A DNA stretch of 64,000 nucleotides from Cyanophora paradoxa (lineage: Eukaryota; Glaucocystophyceae; Cyanophorales; Cyanophoraceae). Each line of letters starts with the position of its first letter. Position 1 is the stretch's first letter. Made by a program: the position numbers and the translations under genes. Positions 22,701 through 37,700 of this stretch are shown here, one piece after another. The notes beneath the pieces are model-generated. The model was not told the origin of the DNA. It saw nothing but the letters and a program-made list of their open reading frames with translations, and ran no database searches. The stretch spans positions 1-64,000 of the forward strand of contig QPMI01000122.1 in assembly GCA_004431415.1 (NCBI GenBank), written 5' to 3'.

Positions 22701-25700
22701 GGGCGGAGGGCACCGACGAGGGCGATGGCGACCTGGCCGGCCTCGGTCGGGTCGGACGTGCTGTTGTCCTGGATGAGCTTCGCGTAGACGACCGAGTCCG
22801 ACGTCGGGGCGGCGGTGAGGTTGAAGCGGACGGCGGCGTCGCTGATGGCCGGCCCCGAGAGGGCGACCGCCGCGCCGCGCGCCTCGTGTCCACTCGTGGC
22901 GTTCGAGCGGAGGTCGACGACGAAGTCCGAGTCCTGGATGGTCGGGTCCACGAAGCCGGCCGTCCCCATCGAGCAGAGCACGAGCCCGCCGGGGACGAAC
23001 AGGCGGTAGGCCGAACACCCGAGGAACGCCTTGCCAGTCAGGCCTGGCGCGGACGCTTTGGATGCGACGAAAGATGAATACAAGGGGCTCTACGTACCGC
23101 CGGAGAGGATGTCGATGCTGCGCGAATCCCCGCCGGATCCGATGGGGAGGCGGATGGTGATCTTTTTGAACTTGATCGGGTTAATCCAGAACGTGAAGGA
23201 AGAGGGGGTCGTGGATGTGTAGAGGAAAGCGGTGCTCAGGAGACCGCTGCCGATGCCGCCAGAGTACGAAACAATGGACTGGTTGTAGCTCTGCGTGTAG
23301 TTGTGCGTGTCGATTCGGCTGGAGTTGTAGTCGCAGCCGTACGTCTCGTTCTGGTACACGAGGTTCCAGGACTGAGTCCTTATCACGAGGGCGCTCGAGT
23401 AGTCGGACGCCACAGAGCCTATAGACTGGTTCGCATAGCACTTGTAATGCGTGTCGAATTGAAGCGGAATCTGAGAAAGAATGATAAGTGGCACGCAGGC
23501 AACGTGTGCGGTGGCCCGAAGGGGCGCACTTGGAGCGAGACGTTCGAGCGCCCGGAATCGACGACGACAGAGGACGAGACCGATGCACCGCGAAGGGCGG
23601 CACAGAGCACAGCTGCTCTGGTGGAGGCGCCATGGACGAAAACCGTGACGTTCGCAACGCCAGACATGTCCAGAGCTACCGCATCTCCGCTCATTGAGAA
23701 ACGCAGGGTGGGGGATGGCACGGATACAGTGAATGTGCGGGGCGCCGAGTCGCCCGATGTCACGCTCCCCACGGTCTGATTCGCAGCGCACGAGTACATC
23801 TGCCCTGCCTCCAGTGCAATCTGCAGCGTTCCGCAACCATTCAGTCTGTGCCATCGCCGTCAAACCGAAATCATCCAGCTCACCGAAAATGTCGCAAGCC
23901 CGCCGCTTGGAGCAATCGACGCACTTGCTGAGACCACAACCCCTGTATCTGATGGCATACACCGCACAGATGCAGTGCTCGCTGCAGCGTCCACTGCCAG
24001 CGTCAGCGTTACGTTGCCGTCTACTCGCTCCACGCCCGTCGCCCCCGCCAGGGGATGCACGATGACTGGAGCTGCAACTTCCGTCGTGAACGCCACCGCC
24101 GCCGAGTCCCTCGACGTCACGCTCCCCACAGTCTGGTTCGCCACGCACGAGTACGCGCGCCCCGCCTCCAGCGCGATCTGCGCGCAGGCCGTCGATGCAT
24201 CGTTCAGCAACCGAACCAGGAGATCATAGAAAACGACACGCACCAATACATTCGCCTGGCCGCCGCTCGAGACAGTCGAGCCGCTCGTCTCCACCGCCGA
24301 CAATGTGTCCGTTCTCGTGCAGCGCACCGAGGCCACGCTCGCCCCGTCGTCCACCGCTAGCGTCAGCGTCACCTTGCCGTCCGCTCGCTTCACGCCCGTC
24401 GCCCCCGCCAGCGGCGACGTGATGTTCGGCGCTGAGAGCGCCGTCGTGAACGTGACCGACCCCGAGTCGATCGAGGTCACGCCCCCAACCGTCTGGTTGG
24501 CCACGCACGAGTAAGTTCTGCCTGCCTCCAGAGCGATCTGCGCCCCGCCGCCCGTTTCCCGCTCAGCAACGTGCAGCCCGACTCACCCCAGGCCGGGCGC
24601 CTGCGCACCGATACTGTCGCCCGATTGTTGGTTGGAGCGATCGCTGCGCTGGTCGTCACCGACAAGAGCGTGTCGGACCGAGTGCACCGCACGGAAGCCT
24701 CCGTCGCTCCGTTCTCTACCTCCAGCGTCAGCGTCACGTTGCCGCCCACCCGCTCCACACCCGTCGCCCCCGCCAGGGGATCCACGATGGCCGGAGCTCC
24801 GACTTCCGTCGTGAAGGCAACCAGCTCCGAGTCGCTCGACGTCACAGTCCCCACGCTCTGATTCGCAACGCACGAGTACGCCCGCCCAGCTTCCAGCGCG
24901 ATCTGCACACCGAGAGAACCCGACCCGCTAAGCCTTCCTCTCGGCAGCCCCCGCATTCCGATACAACCCACGCACCGACACGTTCGCCAAGCCGCCGCTA
25001 GGGGCGATTGCCGCAGTCGTCGTAGCCGATTCCAGCGTGTCCGTTCTTGTGCAGAGGACGGACGCAGCACTCGCTTCAGCATCCACCGCCAGCGTCAGCG
25101 TCACGTTCCCGCCAGCCCGCGGCACTCCCGTCGCTCCCGCCAGCGGCGACGTGATGTTCGGCGCAAGCAGCTCCGTCGTGAACGCCACCGCCGCCGAATC
25201 GCTCGAGGTCACGCTGCCCACCGTCTGGTTCGCCACGCACGAGTACGTCCTGCCTGCCTCCAGCGCGATCTGCAGCATTTGGCCAGCATTTCAGTCGTTC
25301 GCCGCAAACGACCCAAAAACACATCACGCACGGAGACCGTTGCATGATTGCTGTTTCCCGCGATCGCCACGCTCGTCGCTGTCGCAGAGAGCGTGTCCGA
25401 ACGAGTGCACATCAATGACACTGCGCTTGCAGCAGCGTCCACCGCCAGCGTCAGCGTCACGTTTCCGCCCTCCCGCCCCACGCCCATCGCCCCCGCCAGC
25501 GGCGACGTGATGTTCGGCGGCAGCAGCTCCGTCGTGAACTCTACCTCCGCCGAGTCGCTCGACGTCACACTACCCGCTGTCTGGTTCGCCACGCACGAGT
25601 AGGTCCGTCCCGCCTCGACAGCAATCTGCGCACCAGTACCGATGCCCAGTCAGCAAGTGCCGCCTTTGCCTGCATCGAAAGGAGCCCTCCATGACATACC

Positions 25701-28700
25701 GAGACCATCGTCGAACCAGTGCCAAGAGCGATTGGCGCGCCTCCCGACACTGAGGTCAGCGTATCCAGCCGAGTGCACCTCGCAGACACCACGCTCGACC
25801 CTGCATCGACCGCAACAAATAACGTCACGTTGCCATCGACCCGCGGCACACCCGTCGCCCCCGCCAACGGCGACGTGATGTTCGGCGGCAGCAGCTCCGT
25901 CGTGAACGCCACCGCCGCCGAATCGCTCGACGTCACGCTCCCGACCGTCTGGTTTGCCACGCACGAGTACGTGCTCCCCGCGTCAAGCGCAATCTGTGAC
26001 ACGCCCACCCCCCCCTCAGCCATCACCGGCACGGGCCGCCTCTGGAATTTGGAGTCGACGCGCACCGATACAGCCGCCAGGCCGTCGTTCGGGACAATTG
26101 CCGAACTCGTCTCCACCGTTGACAGCGAGTCCGTTCTTGTACAGTGGATGGACGCAGCGCTCGCTGCAGCGTCCACCGCCAGCGTAAGCGTCACGTTGCC
26201 ACCTTCGCGCGCCACGCCCGTCGCCCCCGCCAGCGGCGACGTGATGTTCGGCGCAAGCAGCTCCGTCGTGAACGCCACCGCCGCCGAATCGCTCGAGGTC
26301 ACGCTGCCCACCGTCTGGTTCGCCACGCACGAGTACGTCCTGCCTGCCTCCAGCGCGATCTGCAGCATTTGGCCAGCATTTCAGTCGGACCCTTCGCCGC
26401 AAACGACCCAAAAACACATCACGCACGGAGACCGTTGCATGATTGCTGTTTCCCGCGATCGCCACGCTCGTCGCTGTCGCAGAGAGCGTGTCCGAACGAG
26501 TGCACATCAATGACACTGAGCTTGCAGCAGCGTCCACCGCCAGCGTCAGCGTCACGTTTCCGCCCTCCCGCCCCACGCCCGTCGCCCCCGCCAGCGGCGA
26601 CGTGATGTTCGGCGGCAGCAGCTCTGTCGTGAACTCTACCTCCGCCGAGTCGCTCGACGTCACACTACCCGCTGTCTGGTTCGCCACGCACGAGTATGCC
26701 CATCCCGCCTCGACAGCAATCTGCGCAGTACCGATGCCCAGTCAGCAAGTGCCGCCTTTGCCTGCATCGAAAGGAGCCCTCCATGACATACCGAGACCAT
26801 CGTCGAACCAGTGCCAAGAGCGATTGGCGCGCTTCCCGACACTGAGGTCAGCGTATCCAGACGAGTGCACCTTGCAGACACCACGCTCGACCCTGCATCG
26901 ACCGCCACAAATAACGTCACGTTGCCATCGACCCGCGGCACACCCGTCGCCCCCGCCAACGGCGACGTGATGTTCGGCGGCAGCAGCTCCGTCGTGAACG
27001 CCACCACCGCCGAATCGCTCGACGTCACGCTCCCGACCGTCTGGTTCGCCACGCACGAGTACGTGCTCCCCGCGTCAAGCGCAATCTGTGACACGCCACC
27101 CCCCTCAGCCATCACCGGCACGGGCCGCCTCTGGAATTTGGAGTCGACGCGCACCGATACAGCCGCCAGGCCGTCGTTCGGGACGATTGCCGAACTCGTC
27201 TCCACCGTTGACAGCGAGTCCGTTCTTGTACAGTGGATGGACGCAGCGCTCGCTGCAGCGTCCACCGCCAGCGTAAGCGTCACGTTGCCACCTTCGCGCG
27301 CCACGCCCGTCGCCCCGCCAGCGGCGACGTGATGTTCGGCGCAAGCAGCTCCGTCGTGAACGCCACCGCCGCCGAATCGCTCGAGGTCACGCTGCCCACC
27401 GTCTGGTTCGCCACGCACGAGTACGTCCTGCCTGCCTCCAGCGCGATCTGCAGCATTTGGCCAGCATTTCAGTCGGACCCTTCGCCGCAAACGACCCAAA
27501 AACACATCACGCACGGAGACCGTTGCATGATTGCTGTTTCCCGCGATCGCCACGCTCGTCGCTGTCGCAGAGAGCGTGTCCGAACGAGTGCACATCAATG
27601 ACACTGAGCTTGCAGCAGCGTCCACCGCCAGCGTCAGCGTCACGTTTCCGCCCTCCCGCCCCACGCCCGTCGCCCCCGCCAGCGGCGACGTGATGTTCGG
27701 CGGCAGCAGCTCTGTCGTGAACTCTACCTCCGCCGAGTCGCTCGACGTCACACTACCCGCTGTCTGGTTCGCCACGCACGAGTAGGTCCGTCCCGCCTCG
27801 ACAGCAATCTGCGCACCAGTACCGATGCCCAGTCAGCAAGTGCCGCCTTTGCCTGCATCGAAAGGAGCCCTCCATGACATACCGAGACCATCGTCGAACC
27901 AGTGCCAAGAGCGATTGGCGCGCCTCCCGACACTGAGGTCAGCGTATCCAGCCGAGTGCACCTCGCAGACACCACGCTCGACCCTGCATCGACCGCCACA
28001 AATAACGTCACGTTGCCATCGACCCGCGGCACACCCGTCGCCCCCGCCAACGGCGACGTGATGTTCGGCGGCAGCAGCTCCGTCGTGAACGCCACCGCCG
28101 CCGAATCGCTCGACGTCACGCTCCCGACCGTCTGGTTTGCCACGCACGAGTACGTGCTCCCCGCGTCAAGCGCAATCTGTGACACGCCCACCCCCCGCTC
28201 AGCCATCACCGGCACGGGCCGCCTCTGGAATTCGAAGTCGACGCGCACCGATACAGCCGCCAGGCCGTCGTTCGGGACAATTGCCGAACTCGTCTCCACC
28301 GTTGACAGCGAGTCCGTTCTTGTACAGTGGATGGACGCGGCGCTCGCTGCAGCGTCCACCGCCAGCGTAAGCGTCACGTTGCCACCTTCGCGCGCCACGC
28401 CCGTCGCCCCCGCCAGCGGCGACGTGATGTTTGGCGCAAGCAGCTCCGTCGTGAACGCCACCGCCGCCGAATCGCTCGAGGTCACGCTGCCCACCGTCTG
28501 GTTCGCCACGCACGAGTACGTCCTGCCTGCCTCCAGCGCGATCTGCAGCATTTGGCCAGCATTTCAGTCGGACCCTTCGCCGCAAACGACCCAAAAACAC
28601 ATCACGCACGGAGACCGTTGCATGATTGCTGTTTCCCGTGATCGCCACGCTCGTCTCTGTCGCAGAGAGCGTGTCCGAACGAGTGCACATCAATGACACT

Positions 28701-31700
28701 GCGCTTGCAGCAGCGTCCACCGCCAGCGTCAGCGTCACGTTTCCGCCCTCCCGCCCCACGCCCATCGCCCCCGCCAGCGGCGACGTGATGTTCGGCGGCA
28801 GCAGCTCCGTCGTGAACTCTACCTCCGCCGAGTCGCTCGACGTCACACTACCCGCTGTCTGGTTCGCCACGCACGAGTATGCCCATCCCGCCTCGACAGC
28901 AATCTGCGCAGTACCGATGCCCAGTCAGCAAGTACCGCCTTTGCCTGCATCGAAAGGAGCCCTCCATGACATACCGAGACCATCGTCGAACCAGTGCCAA
29001 GAGCGATTGGCGCGCTTCCCGCCACTGAGGTCAGCGTATCCAGACGAGTGCACCTTGCAGACACCACGCTCGACCCTGCATCGACCGCCACAAATAACGT
29101 CACGTTGCCATCGACCCGCGGCACACCCGTCGCCCCCGCCAACGGCGACGTGATGTTCGGCGGCAGCAGCTCCGTCGTGAACGCCACCACCGCCGAATCG
29201 CTCGACGTCACGCTCCCGACCGTCTGGTTTGCCACGCACGAGTACGTGCTCCCCGCGTCAAGCGCAATCTGTGACACGCCCACCCCCCCCTCAGCCATCA
29301 CCGGCACGGGCCGCCTCTGGAATTTGGAGTCGACGCGCACCGATACAGCCGCCAGGCCGTCGTTCGGGACGATTGCCGAACTCGTCTCCACCGTTGACAG
29401 CGAGTCCGTTCTTGTACAGTGGATGGACGCAGCGCTCGCTGCAGCGTCCACCGCCAGCGTAAGCGTCACGTTGCCACCTTCGCGCGCCACGCCCGTCGCC
29501 CCCGCCAGCGGCGACGTGATGTTTGGCGCAAGCAGCTCCGTCGTGAACGCCACCGCCGCCGAATCGCTCGAGGTCACGCTGCCCACCGTCTGGTTCGCCA
29601 CGCACGAGTACGTCCTGCCTGCCTCCAGCGCGATCTGCAGCATTTGGCCAGCATTTCAGTCGGACCCTTCGCCGCAAACGACCCAAAAACACATCACGCA
29701 CGGAGACCGTTGCATGATTGCTGTTTCCCGTGATCGCCACGCTCGTCTCTGTCGCAGAGAGCGTGTCCGAACGAGTGCACATCAATGACACTGCGCTTGC
29801 AGCAGCGTCCACCGCCAGCGTCAGCGTCACGTTTCCGCCCTCCCGCCCCACGCCCATCGCCCCCGCCAGCGGCGACGTGATGTTCGGCGGCAGCAGCTCC
29901 GTCGTGAACTCTACCTCCGCCGAGTCGCTCGACGTCACACTACCCGCTGTCTGGTTCGCCACGCACGAGTATGCCCATCCCGCCTCGACAGCAATCTGCG
30001 CAGTACCGATGCCCAGTCAGCAAGTGCCGCCTTTGCCTGCATCGAAAGGAGCCCTCCATGACATACCGAGACCATCGTCGAACCAGTGCCAAGAGCGATT
30101 GGCGCGCTTCCCGCCACTGAGGTCAGCGTATCCAGACGAGTGCACCTTGCAGACACCACGCTCGACCCTGCATCGACCGCCACAAATAACGTCACGTTGC
30201 CATCGACCCGCGGCACACCCGTCGCCCCCGCCAACGGCGACGTGATGTTCGGCGGCAGCAGCTCCGTCGTGAACGCCACCACCGCCGAATCGCTCGACGT
30301 CACGCTCCCGACCGTCTGGTTTGCCACGCACGAGTACGTGCTCCCCGCGTCAAGCGCAATCTGTGACACGCCCACCCCCCCCTCAGCCATCACCGGCACG
30401 GGCCGCCTCTGGAATTTGGAGTCGACGCGCACCGATACAGCCGCCAGGCCGTCGTTCGGGACGATTGCCGAACTCGTCTCCACCGTTGACAGCGAGTCCG
30501 TTCTTGTACAGTGGATGGACGCAGCGCTCGCTGCAGCGTCCACCGCCAGCGTAAGCGTCACGTTGCCACCTTCGCGCGCCACGCCCGTCGCCCCCGCCAG
30601 TGGCGACGTGATGTTCGGCGCAAGCAGCTCCGTCGTGAACGCCACCGCCGCCGAATCGCTCGAGGTCACGCTGCCCACCGTCTGGTTCGCCACGCACGAG
30701 TACGTCCTGCCTGCCTCCAGCGCGATCTGCAGCATTTGGCCAGCATTTCAGTCGGACCCTTCGCCGCAAACGACCCAAAAACACATCACGCACGGAGACC
30801 GTTGCATGATTGCTGTTTCCCGCGATCGCCACGCTCGTCTCTGTCGCAGAGAGCGTGTCCGAACGAGTGCACATCAATGACACTGAGCTTGCAGCAGCGT
30901 CCACCGCCAGCGTCAGCGTCACGTTCCCGCCAGCCCGCGGCACTCCCGTCGCCCCCGCCAGCGGCGAGGTAATGTTCGGCGGCAGCAGCTCCGTCGTGAA
31001 CTCTACCTCCGCCGAGTCGCTCGACGTCACACTACCCGCTGTCTGGTTCGCCACGCACGAGTATGCCCGCCCTGCCTCCAGCGCAATCTGCGCGCCGCCG
31101 TCGATACATCGTTCAGCAACCGAACCAGGACAAGATGGAAAACGACACGCACCGACACATCCGCCTGGCCGCCGCTCGGTGCGATGGCCGCGCTCGTCTC
31201 CTCCGCCGACAATGTGTCCGTTCTCGTGCAGCGCACCGAGGTCGCGCTCGCCGCCTGATCCACTGCCAGCGTCAGCGTCACATTGCCGTCCACTCGCGGC
31301 ACGCCCGTCGCCCCCGCCAGCGGCGACGTGATGTTCGGCGCTGAGAGCGCCGTCGTGAACGTGACCGACCCCGAGTCGATCGAGGTCACGCCCCCGACCG
31401 TCTGGTTCGCCACGCAGGAGTACGTCCTGCCTGCATCCAATGCGATCTGCGCCCCGCCGCCCGTTTCCCGCTCAGTCACGTGCAGCCGTCCGCACGCCAG
31501 GGCGGGCGCCTGCGCACCGATACCGTGGCCCGATTGCTGGCTGGAGTGATCGCTGCGCTGGTCGTCACCGGCAAGAGCGTGTCGGACCGAGTGCACCGCA
31601 CGGAAGCCTCTGTCGCTGCGTTCTCCACCTCCAGCGTCAGCGTCACGTTGCCGTCCACCCGCTCCACATCCGTCCCTCCAGTCAGAGGTGATATGATGCT

Positions 31701-34700
31701 GGGAGGTTCGAGGGCGGTTGTGAACGTGATCGAGACCGAGTTTGGTGAGGATTCAAAGAAAATATTTGTTTGATTTGCTTCACAGATGTATTTGCGACCA
31801 GCATCGAGGGGGACCTGCAAATGGAGACGGCGGTGTTCAGGAAAAAAGTATTCCGCAACTCCGTGAAATTTGAAAATTGCAAGGGCGGACCTCAACTGAC
31901 GTCTCGGTGGAGCCATCTGCAAAGGTGGACGTGATCGTGACTTGGATTGAGCTGTCGTCTTGGCGGGTGCAAAGTATTGCAACTTCATTTGCCGTGCTGC
32001 TGACGCTGACAGTGAACGTGACGTTTCCAGCATCGCGTGGAATGTCAGTGGCGTCGTTTGCCGGTGAGAGAATACTTGGAGCCTCGATGCTCGATTGCAA
32101 CAATCTGCGACGCACTCCCGGCAGGCGAACTACCACAGGGAGAGATTCCTGCGACCGCCTGTTTTCACTTGTCTGGAACACCACGCAAGTATACTCGTCT
32201 GGAGCCGGAAGAGTAACCTGCAAGCGAATATCAGATTCAACACGGGCCCAGAAACGACGCCCGAACCCTGATTCGGTTGAAGAACGAAGTCCGTTCGCGA
32301 TGCGAGCTTGCGACAGGTTGGACCGATGCGTGGCGAGGTGTGCAGGTGACAGTGGCCGAGTCGGCAGAGAGGCTGAGAGAAACTGAAAACTCGATGGTCG
32401 GATGCTTTGTGACTAACAGTCCTCCCACCCTGGGAAGGACACGATCTCGACCATGCAAATGCAATGCTGATAGCAATGTGATTCGTGGCCGAGCAAGGGG
32501 CGTGTCAACGGATAACAGTGCTCGACGCGGCGGCGTTGGAGGATTGTCCACAGCCGAATCAGGGGAGGTAACGCTTCCGACGGTTTGATTTGCACGGCAA
32601 TCGTAGGTAACCGCGGTCACAAGAATAATCTGGGTTGATGCCAGTATATGTGGGCCTAACGCAACACAAAAAAGGAAGGGCAAGCACCTCGACCGAGGCA
32701 TTCGTCTCTCCTGGGTTGTGGAGAAACGTGGTGTGATCGGATGTGGCGGAAGAACCGGACCCGTCTGTAGCCATACAGATGACAGAGACGTTCTCCACAA
32801 AAAGGTCGACTTCGAGATCGACGATGGCAACACCATTCCCAAAATCAGAAAAACTGATTAACGTGATGACCGGCGGCAGCAGCTCCGTCGTGAACTCCAA
32901 CGCCGACGAGTCCCTCGACGTCACGCTCCCCACCGTCTGGTTCGCCACGCAAGAGTACACCCGCCCCGCCTCCAGCGCAATCTGTGCCACGCCCACCCCC
33001 CGCTCAGCCATCAGAGGCACGGGCCGCCTCTGGAATTCGTAGCCGACGCGCACCGACACGTTCGCCTGGCCGTCGCTAGGGATGATCGCCGAACTCGTCT
33101 CCACCGTTGCCAGCGTGTCTGTTCTCGTGCAGCGCACCGAGGCCGCGCCCGCCCCGTCGTCCACCGCCAGCGTCAGCGTCACGTTGCCGTCCGCTCGCTT
33201 CACGCCCGTCGCCCCCGCCAGCGGCGACGTGATGTTCGGCGCTGAGAGCGCCGTCGTGAACGTGACCGCCCCCGAGTCGATCGAGGTCACGCCCCCGACC
33301 GTCTGGTTCGCCACGCAGGAGTACGTCCTGCCTGCCTCCAGCGCGATCTGCGCCCCGCCGCCCGTTTCCCGCTCAGTAACGTGCAGCCCTCTTCACCCCA
33401 GGGCGGGCGCCTGCGCACCGATACCATGGCCCGATTGCTGGCTGGAGTGATTGCTGCGCTGGTCGTCTCCGGCAAGAGCGTGTCGGACCGAGTGCACCGC
33501 ACGGAAGCCTCCGTCGCTCCGTTCTCCACCTCCAGCGTCAGCGTCACGTTGCCGTCCACCCGCTCCACACCCGTCGCCCCCGCCAGGGGATCCACGATGG
33601 CCGGAGCTCCGACTTCCGTCGTGAAGGCAACCAGCTCCGAGTCGCTCGACGTCACAGTCCCACGCTCTGATTCGCAACGCACGAGTACGCCCGCCCAGCT
33701 TCCAGCGCGATCTGCACACCGAGAGAACCCGACCCGCTAAGCCTTCCTCTCGGCAGCCCCCGCATTCCGATACAACCCACGCACCGACACGTTCGCCAAG
33801 CCGCCGCTAGGGCGATTGCCGCAGCCGTCGTAGCCGATTCCAGCGTGTCCGTTCTTGTGCAGAGGACGGACGCAGCACTCGCTTCAGCATCCACCGCCAG
33901 CGTCAGCGTCACGTTCCCGCCAGCCGCGGCACTCCCGTCGCCCCCGCCAGCGGCGAGGTAATGTTCGGCGGCAGCAGCTCCGTTGCGAACTCCACCGCCG
34001 CCGAGTCCCTCGACGTCGCGCTCCCACCGTCTGGTTCGCCACGCACGAGTACACCCGCCCCGCCTCCAGCGCGATCTGCGCGCAGGCCGTCGATGCATCG
34101 TTCAGCAACCGAACCAGGAGATCATGGAAAACGACACGCACCGACACATCCGCCTGTCCGCCGCTCGGTGCGATGGCCGCGCTCGTCTCCACCGCCGACA
34201 ATGTGTCCGTTCTCGTGCAGCGCACCGAGGCCGCGCCCGCCCCGTCGTCCACCGCCAGCGTCAGCGTCACGTTGCCGTCCGCTCGCTTCACGCCCGTCGC
34301 CCCCGCCAGCGGCGACGTGATGTTCGGCGCTGAGAGCGCCGTCGTGAACGTGACCGACCCCGAGTCGATCGAGGTCACGCCCCCGACCGTCTGGTTCGCC
34401 ACGCAGGAGTACGTCCTGCCTGCCTCCAGCGCGATCTGCGCCCCGCCGCCCGTTTCCCGCTCAGTAACGTGCAGCCCTCTTCACCCCAGGGCGGGCGCCT
34501 GCGCACCGATACCATGGCCCGATTGCTGGCTGGAGTGATTGCTGCGCTGGTCGTCTCCGGCAAGAGCGTGTCGGACCGAGTGCACCGCACGGAAGCCTCC
34601 GTCGCTCCGTTCTCCACCTCCAGCGTCAGCGTCACGTTGCCGTCCACCCGCTCCACACCCGTCGCCCCCGCCAGGGGATCCACGATGGCCGGAGCTCCGA

Positions 34701-37700
34701 CTTCTGTCGTGAAGGCAACCAGCTCCGAGTCGCTCGACGTCACAGTCCCACGCTCTGATTCGCAACGCACGAGTACGCCCGCCCAGCTTCCAGCGCGATC
34801 TGCACACCGAGAGAACCCGACCCGCTAAGCCTTCCTCTCGGCAGCCCCGCATTCCGATACAACCCACGCACCGACACGTTCGCCAAGCCGCCGCTAGGGG
34901 CGATTGCCGCAGCCGTCGTAGCCGATTCCAGCGTGTCCGTTCTTGTGCAGAGGACGGACGCAGCACTCGCTTCAGCATCCACCGCCAGCGTCAGCGTCAC
35001 GTTCCCGCCAGCCCGCGGCACTCCCGTCGCCCCCGCCAGCGGCGAGGTAATGTTCGGCGGCAGCAGCTCCGTTGCGAACTCCACCGCCGCCGAGTCCCTC
35101 GACGTCACGCTCCCCACCGTCTGGTTCGCCACGCACGAGTACACCCGCCCCGCCTCCAGCGCGATCTGCGCGCAGGCCGTCGATGCATCGTTCAGCAACC
35201 GAACCAGGAGATCATGGAAAACGCCACGCACCGACACATCCGCCTGGTCGCCGCTCGGTGCGATGGCCACGCTGCTCGTCTCCACCGCCGACAATGTGTC
35301 CGTTCTCGTGCAGCGCACCGAGGCCGCGCCCGCCCCGTCGTCCACCGCCAGCGTCAGCGTCACGTTGCCGTCCGCTCGCTTCACGCCCGTCGCCCCCGCC
35401 AGCGGTGACGTGATGTTCGGCGCTGAGAGCGCCGTCGTGAACGTGACCGACCCCGAGTCGATCGAGGTCACGCCCCCGACCGTCTGGTTCGCCACGCACG
35501 AGTACGTTCTGCCTGCCTCCAGCGCGATCTGCGCCCCGCCGCCCGTTTCCCGCTCAGTAATGTGCAGCCCTCTTCACCCCAGGGCGGGCGCCTGCGCACC
35601 GATACCATGGCCCGATTGCTGGCTGGAGTGATTGCTGCGCTAGTCGTCACCGGCAAGAGCGTGTCGGACCGAGTGCACCGCACGGAAGCCTCCGTCGCTC
35701 CGTTCTCCACCTCCAGCGTCAGCGTCACGTTGCCGCCCACCCGCTCCACACCCGTCGCCCCCGCCAGGGGATCCACGATGGCCGGAGCTCCGACTTCCGT
35801 CGTGAAGGCAACCAGCTCCGAGTCGCTCGACGTCACAGTCCCCACGCTCTGATTCGCAACGCACGAGTACGCCCGCCCAGCTTCCAGCGCGATCTGCACA
35901 CCGAGAGAACCCGACCCGCTAAGCCTTCCTCTCGGCAGCCCCCGCATTCCGATACAACCCACGCACCGACACGTTCGCCAAGCCGCCGCTAGGGGCGATT
36001 GCCGCAGCCGTCGTAGCCGATTCCAGCGTGTCCGTTCTTGTGCAGAGGACGGACGCAGCACTCGCTTCAGCATCCACCGCCAGCGTCAGCGTCACGTTCC
36101 CGCCAGCCCGCGGCACTCCCGTCGCCCCCGCCAGCGGCGAGGTAATGTTCGGCGGCAGCAGCTCCGTTGCGAACTCCACCGCCGCCGAGTCCCTCGACGT
36201 CACGCTCCCCACCGTCTGGTTCGCCACGCACGAGTACACCCGCCCCGCCTCTAGCGCGATCTGCGCGCAGGCCGTCGATGCATCGTTCAGCAACCGAACC
36301 AGGAGATCATGGAAAACGACACGCACCGACACATCCGCCTGGTCGCCGCTCGGTGCGATGGCCGCGCTCGTCTCCACCGCCGACAATGTGTCCGTTCTCG
36401 TGCAGCGCACCGAGGCCGCGCCCGCCCCGTCGTCCACCGCCAGCGTCAGCGTCACGTTGCCGTCCGCTCGCTTCACGCCCGTCGCCCCCGCCAGCGGCGA
36501 CGTGATGTTCGGCGCTGAGAGCGCCGTCGTGAACGTGACCGACCCCGAGTCGATCGAGGTCACGCCCCCGACCGTCTGGTTCGCCACGCACGAGTACGTT
36601 CTGCCTGCCTCCAGCGCGATCTGCGCCCCGCCACCCGTTTCCCGCTCAGTAACGTGCAGCCCTCTTCACCCCAGGGCGGGCGCCTGCGCACCGATACCAT
36701 GGCCCGATTGCTGGCTGGAGTGATTGCTGCGCTAGTCGTCTCCGGCAAGAGCGTGTCGGACCGAGTGCACCGCACGGAAGCCTCCGTCGCTCCGTTCTCC
36801 ACCTCCAGCGTCAGCGTCACGTTGCCGTCCACCCGCTCCACACCCGTCGCCCCCGCCAGGGGATCCACGATGGCCGGAGCTCCGACTTCCGTCGTGAAGG
36901 CAACCAGCTCCGAGTCGCTCGACGTCACAGTCCCCACGCTCTGATTCGCAACGCACGAGTACGCCCGCCCAGCTTCCAGCGCGATCTGCACACCGAGAGA
37001 ACCCGACCCGCTAAGCCTTCCTCTCGGCAGCCCCGCATTCCGATACAACCCACGCACCGACACGTTCGCCAAGCCGCCGCTAGGGGCGATTGCCGCAGCC
37101 GTCGTAGCCGATTCCAGCGTGTCCGTTCTTGTGCAGAGGACGGACGCAGCACTCGCTTCAGCATCCACCGCCAGCGTCAGCGTCACGTTCCCGCCAGCCC
37201 GCGGCACTCCCGTCGCCCCCGCCAGCGGCGAGGTAATGTTCGGCGGCAGCAGCTCCGTTGCGAACTCCACCGCCGCCGAGTCCCTCGACGTCGCGCTCCC
37301 CACCGTCTGGTTCGCCACGCACGAGTACACCCGCCCCGCCTCCAGCGCGATCTGCGCGCAGGCCGTCGATGCATCGTTCAGCAACCGAACCAGGAGATCA
37401 TGGAAAACGACACGCACCGACACATCCGCCTGTCCGCTGCTCGGTGCGATGGCCGCGCTCGTCTCCACCGCCGACAATGTGTCCGTTCTCGTGCAGCGCA
37501 CCGAGGCCGCGCCCGCCCCGTCGTCCACCGCCAGCGTCAGCGTCACGTTGCCGTCCGCTCGCTTCACGCCCGTCGCCCCCGCCAGCGGCGACGTGATGTT
37601 CGGCGCTGAGAGCGCCGTCGTGAACGTGACCGACCCCGAGTCGATCGAGGTCACGCCCCCGACCGTCTGGTTCGCCACGCACGAGTACGTTCTGCCTGCC

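Noticed and set aside
25700-31330. Repeated open frames of about 264 codons on the + strand across array A
   Set aside because: They recur with the 1.09-kb period and run through the introns of the minus-strand gene. The minus strand has the splice sites, Cys pattern and domain signature.
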